The notes under the pieces: generated by a model
The model's database searches: none
What the model saw: the letters and a program-made list of their open reading frames with translations, nothing else
Told to the model about the DNA's origin: nothing
Shown: in pieces, positions 19,995 through 28,468 of the stretch
Numbering within the stretch: position 1 is the stretch's first letter
How the letters are laid out: the number at the start of each line of letters is the position of its first letter
Source of the DNA: Microlunatus soli
Lineage (GTDB): Bacteria; Actinomycetota; Actinomycetes; Propionibacteriales; Propionibacteriaceae
Length of the DNA stretch: 64,000 nt
Reading direction: 5' to 3'
NCBI RefSeq assembly: GCF_900105385.1
Contig: NZ_LT629772.1
Span: 2,108,001 to 2,172,000 of the forward strand
Program-made: the position numbers and the translations under genes

Positions 19995-20459
19995 TCACGT
20001 GCAGTTGGCGCTCGAGCTCGAGATCTGGACGTACCAGACCGGTTCGAACCCCATCACCATGCCGATGTTCCCGGCGGGGATGCAGAAGAGCTGGTTCCGG
20101 TTCCGGCCGAGGAATCGGATCGTCCATCCGCCCGTCTGTCGGTTGTTGACGTGGCCGTAACCGTGCCAGTCGGCCACGGAGTACGTCCCCGCCTTGGTGA
20201 ACAGGAACTCGCGCATCGGGCAGTTCTGCCAGTCGGTCGGCCGCATCCCTTGGCAGTGCGGCACCTTGACACAGGCGTAGGAGGTGTAACAGCCGGGGAA
20301 CGAGGTGTCGACCTCGTTGTTCGTCCGCACTGCTGGCGAGACCGTCGGGTAGTAGGTGTAGCCCCTAGCGTGGGCAGGGCTGGTCGGCCCAAGGGTCAGC
20401 AGGATGGTCGCCAGCAGGGCTTCGGCCGCGCCGATGCGACCAATGACATGTGATTTCAT
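19995..20459 (-). CDS. Small secreted cysteine-containing protein, unknown function
   Basis: A 154-residue protein with a Sec signal peptide (AAEALLATILLTLGPTSPAHA, cleaved near AHA-RG). The mature part is rich in Tyr, Trp and Cys: GCYTSYACVKVPHCQ, NCPMREF, LFCIPAGN and SANCT. Six cysteines suggest three disulfides in an extracellular fold. Positions such as GTYSVADWHGYGHVNNRQ recall secreted actinobacterial hypotheticals. No enzyme motif is visible. Confidence 0.6.
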   Translation of the reverse strand: MKSHVIGRIGAAEALLATILLTLGPTSPAHARGYTYYPTVSPAVRTNNEVDTSFPGCYTSYACVKVPHCQGMRPTDWQNCPMREFLFTKAGTYSVADWHGYGHVNNRQTGGWTIRFLGRNRNQLFCIPAGNIGMVMGFEPVWYVQISSSSANCT

Positions 20460-20941
20460 GCCGGCCAGCCAACCGGCTCACTCATTCATGTCGCCTTCAG
20501 ATGGCTTTCACGCACCGTCGATGACCCGAGAACAATCGGCTCCCAAACGGCACTGAACGGCCCTATCGACCGGGCGACACCGAGCTGGGAGCCGATTCTT
20601 CTCGCCGTGCCCGCCGAAGGCTGCTCACCGCGGCCGACACGACACTTGCGGCACGGCCGCAGGCACTGACGAGCTTGTCGAAATCGGCTGATGATCGACC
20701 GCTCATCCGCAGCGTAGTTCGACAAACGCGTCCGGCTGCAACATGGTCGTCGATCCTGCGCGGCCCTGAGGATCCCGACGACGATCCGTCAGTGATCATG
20801 CTCTTCGAGTCACCGATGACCCCACGTTCCCTGTTGCGTACGAGGCGCCCATGCGGGCATCGGAGCCGGGCGGGGCAACCGGACACCCACTCACGCCGCA
20901 GCCCAGAGCGGCGGCTGCTGTCCCGGTGGTGGAACGGCGGA
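20460..20941. other. 482-bp intergenic stretch left of the IS30 element
   Basis: No convincing gene. Both strands have open frames here (for example minus 20563-21108), but they run into the insertion element, have no ribosome site and read as low-complexity Arg/Ser. No stable terminal repeat or tRNA was seen. It may be decayed sequence bordering the insertion. Confidence 0.5.
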
Positions 20942-22162
20942 TTCTGGCGGTCAGCGCAACAGCAGCGGTCCGATTTCTTCGATTGGCTTACGGTAACCCA
21001 GTCGTTTGCGGGGCCGATCGTTGAGTTCGGCGGCGATCGCGTTGAGGTCGGCCTCGCTGTGCACCGACAGGTCGCTGCCCTTCGGCAGGTACTGCCGCAG
21101 CAGCCCATTTGTGTTCTCGTTGACCGGCCGTTGCCAGGGGGTGTGTGGGTCAGCGAAGTAGATGTCGATACCGGTCGCGGCCTTGACCTGTTCCCAGTCC
21201 GTCATCTCGGGGCCCTGGTCCCAGGTCAACGAGTGCCGCAGCGCTACCGGTAGCTGGTGGAGCTTGCGCGTCAACGCTTTCTGCAGGTGCTCGGGTCGGT
21301 AGCCATCGGGCAGGTGGACCAAGATCGTGTAGTTGGTGCAGCGGTCGACCAGGGTGCCCACTGCGGAGGCATTGCGGCGACCGATGATCAAGTCGCCTTC
21401 CAGATGGCCGGGCACGGCACGATCATTGGCATCGATTGGCCGTTTGGAGATGTTGATCATGTTTGGGATCCGGTTCTTCCGTTGACCGGCCTTGCGGCAG
21501 GGCTTGCGCAGTGCCCGGCCGGTGCGCAGACACCGACTTACCTGCTGCTCCAGGCCGCCGCGGGACGGCACATACACCGACTGGTAGATACTCTCCGGGC
21601 TCACCCGCATCTGAGGATCATCGCCGAACTCGACTCGGAGCCGGCCGACGATCTGCTCCGGTGAGTACTTCTTCTTCAAGTCGGCCTGTACCCGGTCCCG
21701 CAGCCGCGGGTTGGTGGCCAACTTGGCCGGCTTGGGGCGGCTGGCTCGCTGGTAGGCGCGGGCGTGGGCACTGCTGGCCCGATAGCGGCCGTCTGGTTCG
21801 GCGTTGCGACGCAACTCCCGACTGATCGTGGCCGGTGAACGTTCCAATGCGGCTGCGATCTGCCGGATACCCTCGCCCCGGCCGTGACGCACGGCGATGT
21901 CTTCTCGTTCGACGAACGTCAGACAGCGTCCCTTCAGGTTCCGGCCACGCCGCGGGCGAATCCCGCCGCAGCGGGCCAGCCACCGCGAACCGGTGCGACG
22001 GTCGACACCGGCCTCGATCACCGCGCTGGTGAAGAACGCACCGTTGGCCATCGCTTCCCAGAACCCCTGATGAATCTCCGGAACCATCCGGACAGAGAAC
22101 ATCACCATCAACACCACGCCTCTCATTTCCAAGAGACCGGGGTGTTGCGATCACTGCTAGAA
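20942..22162 (-). mobile_element. IS30-family insertion sequence, ~1221 bp
   Basis: Imperfect terminal inverted repeats bracket the transposase gene: TTCTGGCGGTCAGCGCAAC at 20942-20960 and GTTGCGATCACTGCTAGAA at 22144-22162, matching at 15 of 19 positions when inverted. The transposase stop codon (20951-20953) lies inside the left repeat, as is usual for compact insertion sequences. A clear target-site duplication is not visible at the flanks. The element looks intact and may be active. Confidence 0.85.
20951..22126 (-). CDS. IS30-family transposase
   Basis: A 391-residue DDE transposase. The N-terminal DNA-binding part includes the IS30 helix-turn-helix (GIRQIAAALERSPATISREL). Catalytic motifs are GHLEGDLIIGRRNASAVGTL (first Asp), SLTWDQGPEMTDW (second Asp) and PVNENTNGLLRQYLPKGSDL (Glu), with the family-typical FADPHTPWQRPVNENTNG signature. 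ATG 22126 is used; a TTG two codons earlier is also in frame. The chain appears full length with no frameshift. Confidence 0.93.
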   Translation of the reverse strand: MRGVVLMVMFSVRMVPEIHQGFWEAMANGAFFTSAVIEAGVDRRTGSRWLARCGGIRPRRGRNLKGRCLTFVEREDIAVRHGRGEGIRQIAAALERSPATISRELRRNAEPDGRYRASSAHARAYQRASRPKPAKLATNPRLRDRVQADLKKKYSPEQIVGRLRVEFGDDPQMRVSPESIYQSVYVPSRGGLEQQVSRCLRTGRALRKPCRKAGQRKNRIPNMINISKRPIDANDRAVPGHLEGDLIIGRRNASAVGTLVDRCTNYTILVHLPDGYRPEHLQKALTRKLHQLPVALRHSLTWDQGPEMTDWEQVKAATGIDIYFADPHTPWQRPVNENTNGLLRQYLPKGSDLSVHSEADLNAIAAELNDRPRKRLGYRKPIEEIGPLLLR

Positions 22163-22307
22163 CCCAAGGAACGGCTTTCGGGCGGCCTTCCCACAGTCGT
22201 ACGGACACGCCAATCAGCTTGCACCCGGCCGACGTGGACGTCGTCTTGCAGCCAACTGGCGCTCGCGCAACTATTCAACGGTGGGGTACGGAGGGAGGTG
22301 GAAACTG

Positions 22308-22514
22308 ATGCGGAAGCCGTTGGAGCGCCACGATCGTGAGCGTGGCGATCGTGCGGCGATCATCGTTGGCGGCACTGGAATCGGTGTCGCCGTGCTCGGC
22401 GGACTCGTGTGTATCGCGATCGGACGCACTGACAAGCTGTGGTACTCGCTCGTCTTACTCGTCATCGGGTTCGTGATTCTGCTACCGGGACTCTGGGGCC
22501 GCCATCGGCGGTGA
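22308..22514 (+). CDS. Small two-helix membrane protein
   Basis: 68 residues from ATG 22308, with a strong GAGGGAGG ribosome site at 22291-22298. A charged N-terminus (MRKPLERHDRERGDR) leads to two hydrophobic segments (AAIIVGGTGIGVAVLGGLVC and WYSLVLLVIGFVILLPGLW) and ends GRHRR. This is a helical hairpin with basic ends, cytoplasmic on both sides by the positive-inside rule. It resembles DUF-type small actinobacterial membrane proteins; function unknown. Confidence 0.65.
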   Translation: MRKPLERHDRERGDRAAIIVGGTGIGVAVLGGLVCIAIGRTDKLWYSLVLLVIGFVILLPGLWGRHRR

Positions 22515-22545
22515 CGGGGTGACTGCCCGTGCGGCGATCGTCTGT

Positions 22546-22583
22546 GACACACCGGTTCGAGGCTCAGACCGGTGCCCAGTGTC
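22546..22583. terminator. Hairpin between convergent genes
   Basis: CACCGGT (22550-22556) pairs with ACCGGTG (22568-22574); outer GACAC and GTGTC can extend the stem. It fills the 70-bp gap between the small membrane protein gene and the convergent lipoprotein gene, so it could terminate both. Confidence 0.45.
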
Positions 22584-22584
22584 G

Positions 22585-24111
22585 TTATAGCTGTCGGGTG
22601 ATTCCCCAGAGTCCTAAATGCCATCCGGGGCCGAATGAGGTGGGCATGATCTTGATCCCTGACGCGGTGTAGATGTACTCGTTCTGCTGTGTGAGGGGCA
22701 AGACCACCTTGTCCTCAGCCGCGCGGGTCTGCAACGCGGTCAGCGCCGAGCTCGCGGCCTGTGGCCCACCGGTGCGGACTTGGTCGTCGGCTTGGCGAAT
22801 GGTGGCTGCCGAGGATCGGAGGGGCTCCTCCAGCAATGGTTGCAGCCAGCTGATCGCGGTCGGCGTCCAGGCTTTGCGGTCCTCGAGCTGGAGGTCGGCA
22901 TCGTGATCATCGGCACGGATTTGGACGCTCAATCCGCCGGTGGCTTCCAGCTGGTTGCGGAGTTGATCGGCGGTTCGCTTGCCGTCGGCAACGCTGGGAT
23001 CGAAGCCTAGTGTGAGCGGGATGAGGTTCGCCCAGGTGATCGTGGCGTGCGGTCGGCCGCCCACCGGGAAGGCGGCTCGGTGCCCCGGGATCTGCGGAGG
23101 CACCAGGGAGTCCAGGGTGCGGTCTTCTTGGAGAGTGTCGGCGACCGCTGCCCGGAGTGCGCGATTGTTACGGTGGTCTGAGCCGGGGTTCCATCGCAGC
23201 TGTTGGACCCGAGCTCCGGGAAGGACCTGTTGGCTGAAGCCTGCCGCGGTCGTCCTGTTGGTCGAGACCTGGACCTGGTTTGCCAGTCGCGACAGCGCAG
23301 CAGGGGACAGGCCGCGCCACACCAGGTCGGCGCGGTGATCGTTCATGGCTGACTCGACGCTGGCCGAATCGGGCTCGGTCAGCACCTGTAACGCTGAGAG
23401 CTGGGCTGGTGTGCGGCCCTGGTACCTATCGAAGCGCGCTAGCTTGAGCCGATTGTTCTCCAGCGCGGTGACCCGGAACGGGCCCGAGCCGACGATGGGA
23501 GCGTTCCGGGCCTGGATCGCGTCGGAACTGTAGACCGTGTGGTCCACGATCGACGCTGCCGGCCCGGCCAGAGCCCAACCGAACTGCTTGTCATAGCGAC
23601 GGAGCACGAAGCGGACCGTCCTCGCATCGGGAGTTTCGATCCGTTGCACCGAATCCAATGCTGAAGCAGAAGAGCCAGGAACGGCGAGCCTGATGGCTCT
23701 ATCGATGCTGAACTTCACGTCCGCCGAAGTCAGCGGATGCCCGTTGGAGAAGGTCAGATCCGGCCGCAGCGTGCAGACGAAGGCACTCGTCGACGGGAAC
23801 GAACATTCCTGGGCCAGATCGGGTTTATAGGCCCAGACTCCGGGAGCGACCTGCGACTGGCCAGGTAGCGACGTTGTGAGCCGCTGGAACACATTCTCGA
23901 CCAAGATCATCGAACCCTGATCAGATACCGCCGCAGGATCAACCACTGTGATCCGGTCGGTGGTCATCACCGTGAACGGACGCTGCAGCGCTGAAGCCGA
24001 AGGGGCTGGAACATTCCTAATCCTCGCGGAACAACCTGCGGAAGCCAGCAACACCAACACCACAACGGCAACCCCGAACCAGACTCGGTAACCCGGCCGG
24101 CTCACGATCAT
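22585..24111 (-). CDS. Solute-binding lipoprotein, ABC family 5-like, orphan
   Basis: About 508 residues. A hydrophobic signal (VAVVVLVLLASAGC) ends in lipobox SAGC with Cys27, anchoring the protein outside the membrane. The mature protein has peptide-binding-protein order: VDPAAVSDQGSMILVENVFQ, DLTFSNGHPLTSADVKFSID, SGPFRVTALENNRLKLARFD and a C-terminal GLWGITRQL. ATG 24111 fits the signal peptide best; GTG 24144 is an alternative start. No permease or ATPase lies nearby, the second such orphan in the window. Sequence drift from the family suggests a specialised ligand. Confidence 0.8.
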   Translation of the reverse strand: MIVSRPGYRVWFGVAVVVLVLLASAGCSARIRNVPAPSASALQRPFTVMTTDRITVVDPAAVSDQGSMILVENVFQRLTTSLPGQSQVAPGVWAYKPDLAQECSFPSTSAFVCTLRPDLTFSNGHPLTSADVKFSIDRAIRLAVPGSSASALDSVQRIETPDARTVRFVLRRYDKQFGWALAGPAASIVDHTVYSSDAIQARNAPIVGSGPFRVTALENNRLKLARFDRYQGRTPAQLSALQVLTEPDSASVESAMNDHRADLVWRGLSPAALSRLANQVQVSTNRTTAAGFSQQVLPGARVQQLRWNPGSDHRNNRALRAAVADTLQEDRTLDSLVPPQIPGHRAAFPVGGRPHATITWANLIPLTLGFDPSVADGKRTADQLRNQLEATGGLSVQIRADDHDADLQLEDRKAWTPTAISWLQPLLEEPLRSSAATIRQADDQVRTGGPQAASSALTALQTRAAEDKVVLPLTQQNEYIYTASGIKIMPTSFGPGWHLGLWGITRQL

Positions 24112-24925
24112 GCGAACATCCTGCCACCGTCTAGTGCACTTCACCTCAACGCAGTTTCCACATCACGGGGTGCCCGGTCAGCGATCCCTTGTGACACAGG
24201 TTGCCCCTTATCGCCCCGGGCACCTGCGGGCGTACGACGGTGTCCGTCAGGGAAGGGCTATCGGGACGGTACTTGCTCTCGGGGGAGCAAATCAGAGCAT
24301 CGACGCGGGGATTGGGTGGATTTCGGTGTGAACTCGAGGCCAAAGTCCACCCGCTGGCGGCTTCCTCGGTGCTCTGCCAGTGCTGCCCGATCGTGAATCG
24401 CCCCTAGCGGCCGCGAGCCACGCAATTCGCGATCTCAGCGGGTCCGATGCGGAGGCCCGCCCGCTCAGGTGGTCGGTCTGGACGGGAATGAGATCGTGAT
24501 TTGCAGGGTTCTCCGGCAGCACCGATGAACGATCCCTCGGGGGCGGCTGAACTCGTGCTCGAGGTGTTCCCGCGGGAACACCGCCGGCTGTCAAACCGGC
24601 GAATCTCGGTGCTCGGCCCGGGTGATCGATCCTGTCCGGGCTCCGGGGCGCACGGATTGTCAGTCGGCCCATGGACAGGTCTCGGGACCTGCGGCGAGCA
24701 GCTGTGCTGAATCACCGTCTACGCGGCGGCGGCAGCCGGCCGAGCGGACCTTACGACCGCGTTGTTCAACAATCCTTGCGCTCTTGTCAATCATTCGGCG
24801 ATCTCGCCAGTGCTGCTCGAACGGACACCCCTTCGAAGATTTCTTGACCTTTGTGGCAACAAAACGGGACGCGGACGACTCTCTCTGTGCAGAACACCTT
24901 GTCCGCAGCTACCGAAGGATCAACG
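24112..24925. other. 814-bp intergenic stretch with a perfect 20-bp palindrome
   Basis: No gene could be supported on either strand; the short frames have poor starts and no domain character. The notable feature is the palindrome at 24563-24582. The last ~100 bases before 24926 are AT-richer (around TTGACCTTTGTGGCAACAAA) and may hold the promoter of the next gene. Confidence 0.5.
24563..24582. promoter_or_regulatory. Perfect 20-bp palindrome, operator-like
   Basis: GGTGTTCCCGCGGGAACACC reads the same on both strands with no loop, the form of a dimeric repressor site. It stands alone in the intergenic stretch, about 345 bp before ATG 24926 and about 450 bp from the lipoprotein start. What binds it is unknown. 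Confidence 0.45.
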
Positions 24926-25591
24926 ATGAACACCCGCGATAACCACACCAACCGCTCCACGCGTCGCGCTCCGATCGCCCTCACCGCCCTGGCCGGCGCA
25001 GCGGTGGCAGCCACCGCCGTGATCGGGCTGACCGTTTCGCCGGCACAGGCCGACGGGCTGTCCGACAATCTGTTCGGAGACCACGGCCAGCCCCAGACCT
25101 CGATGCACGAGAAGCATGCCGCCGAGGGCCAGGTCCGGGCGACCGACGACGTCAACGTCCGCCGCGCGCCGTCGACCAAGGCAGCGCGGACCGGCGGTGT
25201 GGTCCAGGCAGGCGAGACGGTGCCGTCCACCTGCAAGCTGCCCGGCAGCGGTGTCGACGGCACCCGTACCTGGTATCGACTGCCGGGTGAGGGCAAGGAG
25301 TACGTCTCGGGACGCTACGTGAAGGAGATCGACAAGGTCGCCGACTGCAAGGGCGGCAACGATCCGAACGCGGTCTACATCACCAAGCGCACCTGGACCT
25401 TCAGCGGTCCGAACACCAGCGACCACGCCACGCTGCCAGCCCTGCAGCCGGGAACCCGGATGCATGTCACCTGCTACCTCGATGCCGACCGGGTCGCCGG
25501 GAAGACCGCCTGGTACCTCGTCGACAACGACGAGTGGTTGCCCGCCAACGGCGTCGACCTCGATGGTTCCCAGCCGCAATACTGCAGCTGA
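24926..25591 (+). CDS. Secreted protein with bacterial SH3-like domain
   Basis: A 221-residue exported protein from ATG 24926. The signal peptide has a long hydrophobic core (IALTALAGAAVAATAVIGLT) and a probable cut after AQA. The mature protein contains a variant SH3b-like segment, VRATDDVNVRRAPSTKAART, GGVVQAGETVPSTCK and TWYRLPGEGKEYVSGRYVKE, the usual pattern of a cell-wall-binding or peptidoglycan-associated module. Four cysteines in the second half (DCKGG, VTCYLD, QYCS) likely form disulfides. Enzymatic domains are absent. Confidence 0.72.
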   Translation: MNTRDNHTNRSTRRAPIALTALAGAAVAATAVIGLTVSPAQADGLSDNLFGDHGQPQTSMHEKHAAEGQVRATDDVNVRRAPSTKAARTGGVVQAGETVPSTCKLPGSGVDGTRTWYRLPGEGKEYVSGRYVKEIDKVADCKGGNDPNAVYITKRTWTFSGPNTSDHATLPALQPGTRMHVTCYLDADRVAGKTAWYLVDNDEWLPANGVDLDGSQPQYCS

Positions 25592-25733
25592 CCAGGACTG
25601 GAGTGCAGCCGAGCAGGATGCCGTCACGTCGGGTGGCGCATCCTGCTCGCGGCCACCACGGCAGCACTCCTAGCTGGAACGGGGCTCGTATCCGGAAACG
25701 GGGCTCGAATCGGGACGACTGCGCGCAGCGGCT

Positions 25734-25879
25734 ATGCTTGTGCCTTCAACTCGTCAGGTTCCTGCCGCGGGTTGTCCGCACGTCGTAGCAGCTCTGAGTG
25801 TGCTCCGTGCGTAACCAGCCGGACACATCCGGCCACCGGTTGTCGGCGGGGCATGTCTCACAGAATGCGTAATCCTTGA
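25734..25879 (+). promoter_or_regulatory. Candidate leader with upstream small ORFs before the helicase
   Basis: Two short frames lie between the secreted-protein gene and the helicase. One has 26 codons (25734-25814, beginning MLVPSTRQVPAAG). The other has only four codons (ATG CGT AAT CCT TGA, 25865-25879), and its stop overlaps the TTG start of the helicase. CCGG-containing short stems lie between them. The arrangement would suit translational coupling or attenuation, but no transcript evidence is available. Confidence 0.3.
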
Positions 25880-27438
25880 CTTCTTTCACCACGCTCGGCG
25901 TGCCCGCACGCCTGGCTGATGTCCTCAACACGCTCCAATTCGATACCCCGACCCCGATCCAGCAGGCCACCCTGCCCGACTCGCTCGCGGGTCGCGACAT
26001 CCTCGGCCGAGGCCGTACGGGATCGGGTAAGACCTTGGCCTTCCTGCTGCCGCTGGTCGCCCGGCTGACCGGCGGCAAGCGGGCCCGGTCCGGAGCGCCG
26101 CGAGCCTTGATCCTGGCGCCGACCCGGGAGCTCGTCGCCCAGATCGACGAGGCACTGCGACCGCTCGCGCAGGCGGCCAAGCTGTCGTCGCGGACCGTGT
26201 TCGGCGGCGTCGGCCAGGGGCCGCAGGTCGCCGCGCTCAAACGCGGCACCGACATCATCGTCGCCTGCCCCGGCCGTCTGGAAGACCTGATCGAACAGGG
26301 CCACTGCACGCTGGCCGACATCGAGATCACAGTGCTCGACGAAGCCGATCACATGGCCGACCTCGGTTTCCTGCCCAGCGTCCGGCGACTGCTCGGGCGG
26401 ACTCCGTCGGGCGGCCAGCGGATGTTGTTCTCCGCCACCTTGGACAAGGCGATCGACTCGCTGGTCAAGCAGTTCCTGACCGACCCGCGGGTGCATCAGG
26501 CCGATTCGGTGCAGGCTCCGGTCAGCACCATGTCGCACCACGTCCTGCAGGTCGCCCGGGAGTCCCGGCTGCCGGTGCTGGTCGACCTGACCAGTGCCCC
26601 CGGACGGACCGTGGTCTTCACCCGCACCAAGTACGGCGCGAAGTCGCTGGCCAAGCAGCTCAATCGCAATGGTGTCCCGGCCGTCGAGTTGCACGGCAAC
26701 CTCAGCCAGAACGCCCGGACCCGTAACCTCGACGCCTTCCACACCGGCCGAGCCACCGCCCTGGTGGCCACCGACATCGCGGCTCGCGGCATCCATGTCG
26801 ACGATGTCGCCTTGGTGATCCACGCCGATCCGCCGGTCGACCACAAGGCCTATCTGCACCGGTCCGGTCGGACGGCGCGGGCCGGCAACTCCGGCACCGT
26901 CGTCACGCTGTCGATGGCCGACCAGGCCCAGGAGGTCCGGCAGCTGACCCGCGCCGCGGGCATCAAGCCGACCATCACCAAGATCAACTCCACCGACGAC
27001 CCCGTGCTCGGACAACTCGCCCCCGGCACACGGGTGATCGCCGACCAGGCCGAGATCGCGGCACTGGCTGCCGTGGCGCCGACCGCGCAGGCCAACGGTG
27101 CCTCTCGTTCGGGCGGGCGGTCCCGGTCCGGCGGCAACTCCCGGCCAGCTGGCGGCTCTCGCTCCGACGGACGCGCCAGAGGTCAGGGCGGCCGGCGGCA
27201 GCAGGACAACCGTCGACCGGCCAGGGCCGAGGCCGACGGTGGACAACCGAACGGCTCCGGCGGACGGCGACGTCGTCGGCGCAGCGCCGGCAGCTCCGGC
27301 AACGGTTCGAACCGACCGGAAGGATCGGGCCGGCAGCGGTCCAGCAGCTCCGATGGCCGGGACGGCCGGAGCCGGTCGGCGTCGCCGACGTCCTCGCGTC
27401 CGCACAGTGCCGCGGCCTTCAGCGCCGGTCGGCGCTGA
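25876..27438 (+). CDS. DEAD-box ATP-dependent RNA helicase
   Basis: A 520-residue RhlE/CshA-like RNA helicase that remodels RNA in ribosome assembly, decay or cold adaptation. Motifs in order: Q motif (FDTPTPIQQATLP), Walker A GRGRTGSGKT, PTRELVAQI, DEAD (VLDEADHMADLGF), SAT (LFSATLD), VFTRT, ATDIAARGIHVDDV and LHRSGRTARAG. The last ~110 residues are a Gly/Arg/Ser-rich RNA-binding tail. Start is TTG 25876, which gives the usual MTSFTTLGVP beginning. The upstream leader has small ORFs, and a strong stem follows the gene. Confidence 0.95.
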   Translation: MTSFTTLGVPARLADVLNTLQFDTPTPIQQATLPDSLAGRDILGRGRTGSGKTLAFLLPLVARLTGGKRARSGAPRALILAPTRELVAQIDEALRPLAQAAKLSSRTVFGGVGQGPQVAALKRGTDIIVACPGRLEDLIEQGHCTLADIEITVLDEADHMADLGFLPSVRRLLGRTPSGGQRMLFSATLDKAIDSLVKQFLTDPRVHQADSVQAPVSTMSHHVLQVARESRLPVLVDLTSAPGRTVVFTRTKYGAKSLAKQLNRNGVPAVELHGNLSQNARTRNLDAFHTGRATALVATDIAARGIHVDDVALVIHADPPVDHKAYLHRSGRTARAGNSGTVVTLSMADQAQEVRQLTRAAGIKPTITKINSTDDPVLGQLAPGTRVIADQAEIAALAAVAPTAQANGASRSGGRSRSGGNSRPAGGSRSDGRARGQGGRRQQDNRRPARAEADGGQPNGSGGRRRRRRSAGSSGNGSNRPEGSGRQRSSSSDGRDGRSRSASPTSSRPHSAAAFSAGRR

Positions 27439-27453
27439 CCCGCAGCCGATGAT

Positions 27454-27495
27454 CAGGTCCGGATCCGTCGCACGATCGCCATGGGTCCGGACCTG
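27454..27495. terminator. Helicase terminator hairpin
   Basis: CAGGTCCGGA (27454-27463) is perfectly inverted as TCCGGACCTG (27486-27495) with a 22-base loop, 15 bp after the helicase stop; TTCTC follows. It lies between convergent genes and could stop both. Confidence 0.5.
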
Positions 27496-27510
27496 TTCTC
27501 GTGTCGCCGC

Positions 27511-27581
27511 GTCGATGATCACCATCGAATGTCGGCGACGCTGACCCCGTCGCACCGGCGGCACCGGCTCCGTCCGACGGT
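27511..27581. repeat. ~70-bp direct repeat, copy A
   Basis: Closely matches 29501-29572, with GTCGGCGACGCTGA (27531 on) and GTCGCACCGGCGGCACC shared exactly and one single-base indel. Copy A lies just past the helicase terminator and beside the stop of the SDR gene. With copy B it brackets the SDR plus regulator pair. Confidence 0.8.
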
Positions 27582-27587
27582 GTGCGG

Positions 27588-28340
27588 TCAGACCTGGCCG
27601 TAGCCACCGTCGACCTGGTAGTCGGCGCCCGTGACATGCGACGCCGCGTCGGAGGCGAGGAACGCGATGACCGCGGCGACCTCGTCCGGCGTGGCCGGCC
27701 TCGTCATCGGTGTACCGGTGCCCATCCGGGCGATGAACTCCGCTCGCTGTTCCTCGGTCGGAGCGAGTGTGGCGAGCGCCGGGGTGTCGGTGGGACCGGG
27801 GCTGGCGACGTTGACGCGGATCCCACGCGGGGCGAGTTCGAGAGCCCAGGTGCGGGCGAACGCGCGGACGGCTGCTTTCGAACCGGCGTAGACGCTTTGG
27901 CGTGGTGATGCCTTGTGGGCAGCCATCGACCCGACGAGGACGACGGATGCGCCGTCGACGAGCAACGGCAACGCTTTCTGTACCGTGCTGATCGTTCCCC
28001 TGACATTCAGGTCGAACACGGTCGAGATCGTCTCCTGCGTGATCTCGCCGAGAGCGGCGGGAACGATCGTTGCGGCGTTGGCGACGAGGACGTCGAGCCG
28101 GCCGCTGCGTTCGCCGACCTCGGCGTACAGACGGGCCAGGTCCGCCGAGCACCCGGAATCCGCGACGATGCCGACAACGTCCCCGGAGAGTGTCGCGACT
28201 GCTGCGTCGAGTCGGGCCCGGTCGCGACCCGTGACGTAGACGGTCGCGCCGCCCCCAGCGAACCTGGCGGCGGCGGCCAGGCCGATGCCTGCACTCGCTC
28301 CCGTGATCACGACCGCCTTGCCGTCGAATACGCCGTGCAT
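27588..28340 (-). CDS. Short-chain dehydrogenase/reductase
   Basis: A 250-residue classical SDR. Cofactor loop VVITGASAGIGLAAAARFAG, NAAT, catalytic Ser in LVGSMAAHKAS, YAGSK (Tyr and Lys) and the C-terminal VTGADYQVDGGYGQV are all in place, so it should be active. The Arg after the cofactor strand (TGRDRARLD) suggests NADP(H). Divergent from an MmyB-like regulator at 28469, a pairing typical of these regulators; the 128-bp gap between would hold both promoters. Confidence 0.9.
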   Translation of the reverse strand: MHGVFDGKAVVITGASAGIGLAAAARFAGGGATVYVTGRDRARLDAAVATLSGDVVGIVADSGCSADLARLYAEVGERSGRLDVLVANAATIVPAALGEITQETISTVFDLNVRGTISTVQKALPLLVDGASVVLVGSMAAHKASPRQSVYAGSKAAVRAFARTWALELAPRGIRVNVASPGPTDTPALATLAPTEEQRAEFIARMGTGTPMTRPATPDEVAAVIAFLASDAASHVTGADYQVDGGYGQV

Positions 28341-28468
28341 GAGACTCCTCGCCGATTGTCACCCATCACCAACATGTCGAGCTTGGCAGCCGCCGTCTGC
28401 CCTACCCGAGATCCTGTCGATGCTGGTACCGCCACCACCTGGCTACGGCCCTGCAGCAGAATGGTTCG

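Noticed and set aside
20563-21108. Minus-strand frame of 181 codons next to the IS30 element
   Set aside because: It crosses the left IS end into transposase antisense, has no domain character and is Arg/Ser-biased.
20942-22162. Target-site duplication for the IS30 element
   Set aside because: GGAACGG occurs near both ends but not adjacent to the repeats, so it is not a convincing duplication.
24501-24710. Short plus-strand frame in the 814-bp gap
   Set aside because: No ribosome site, no recognisable domain and biased composition; considered noise.
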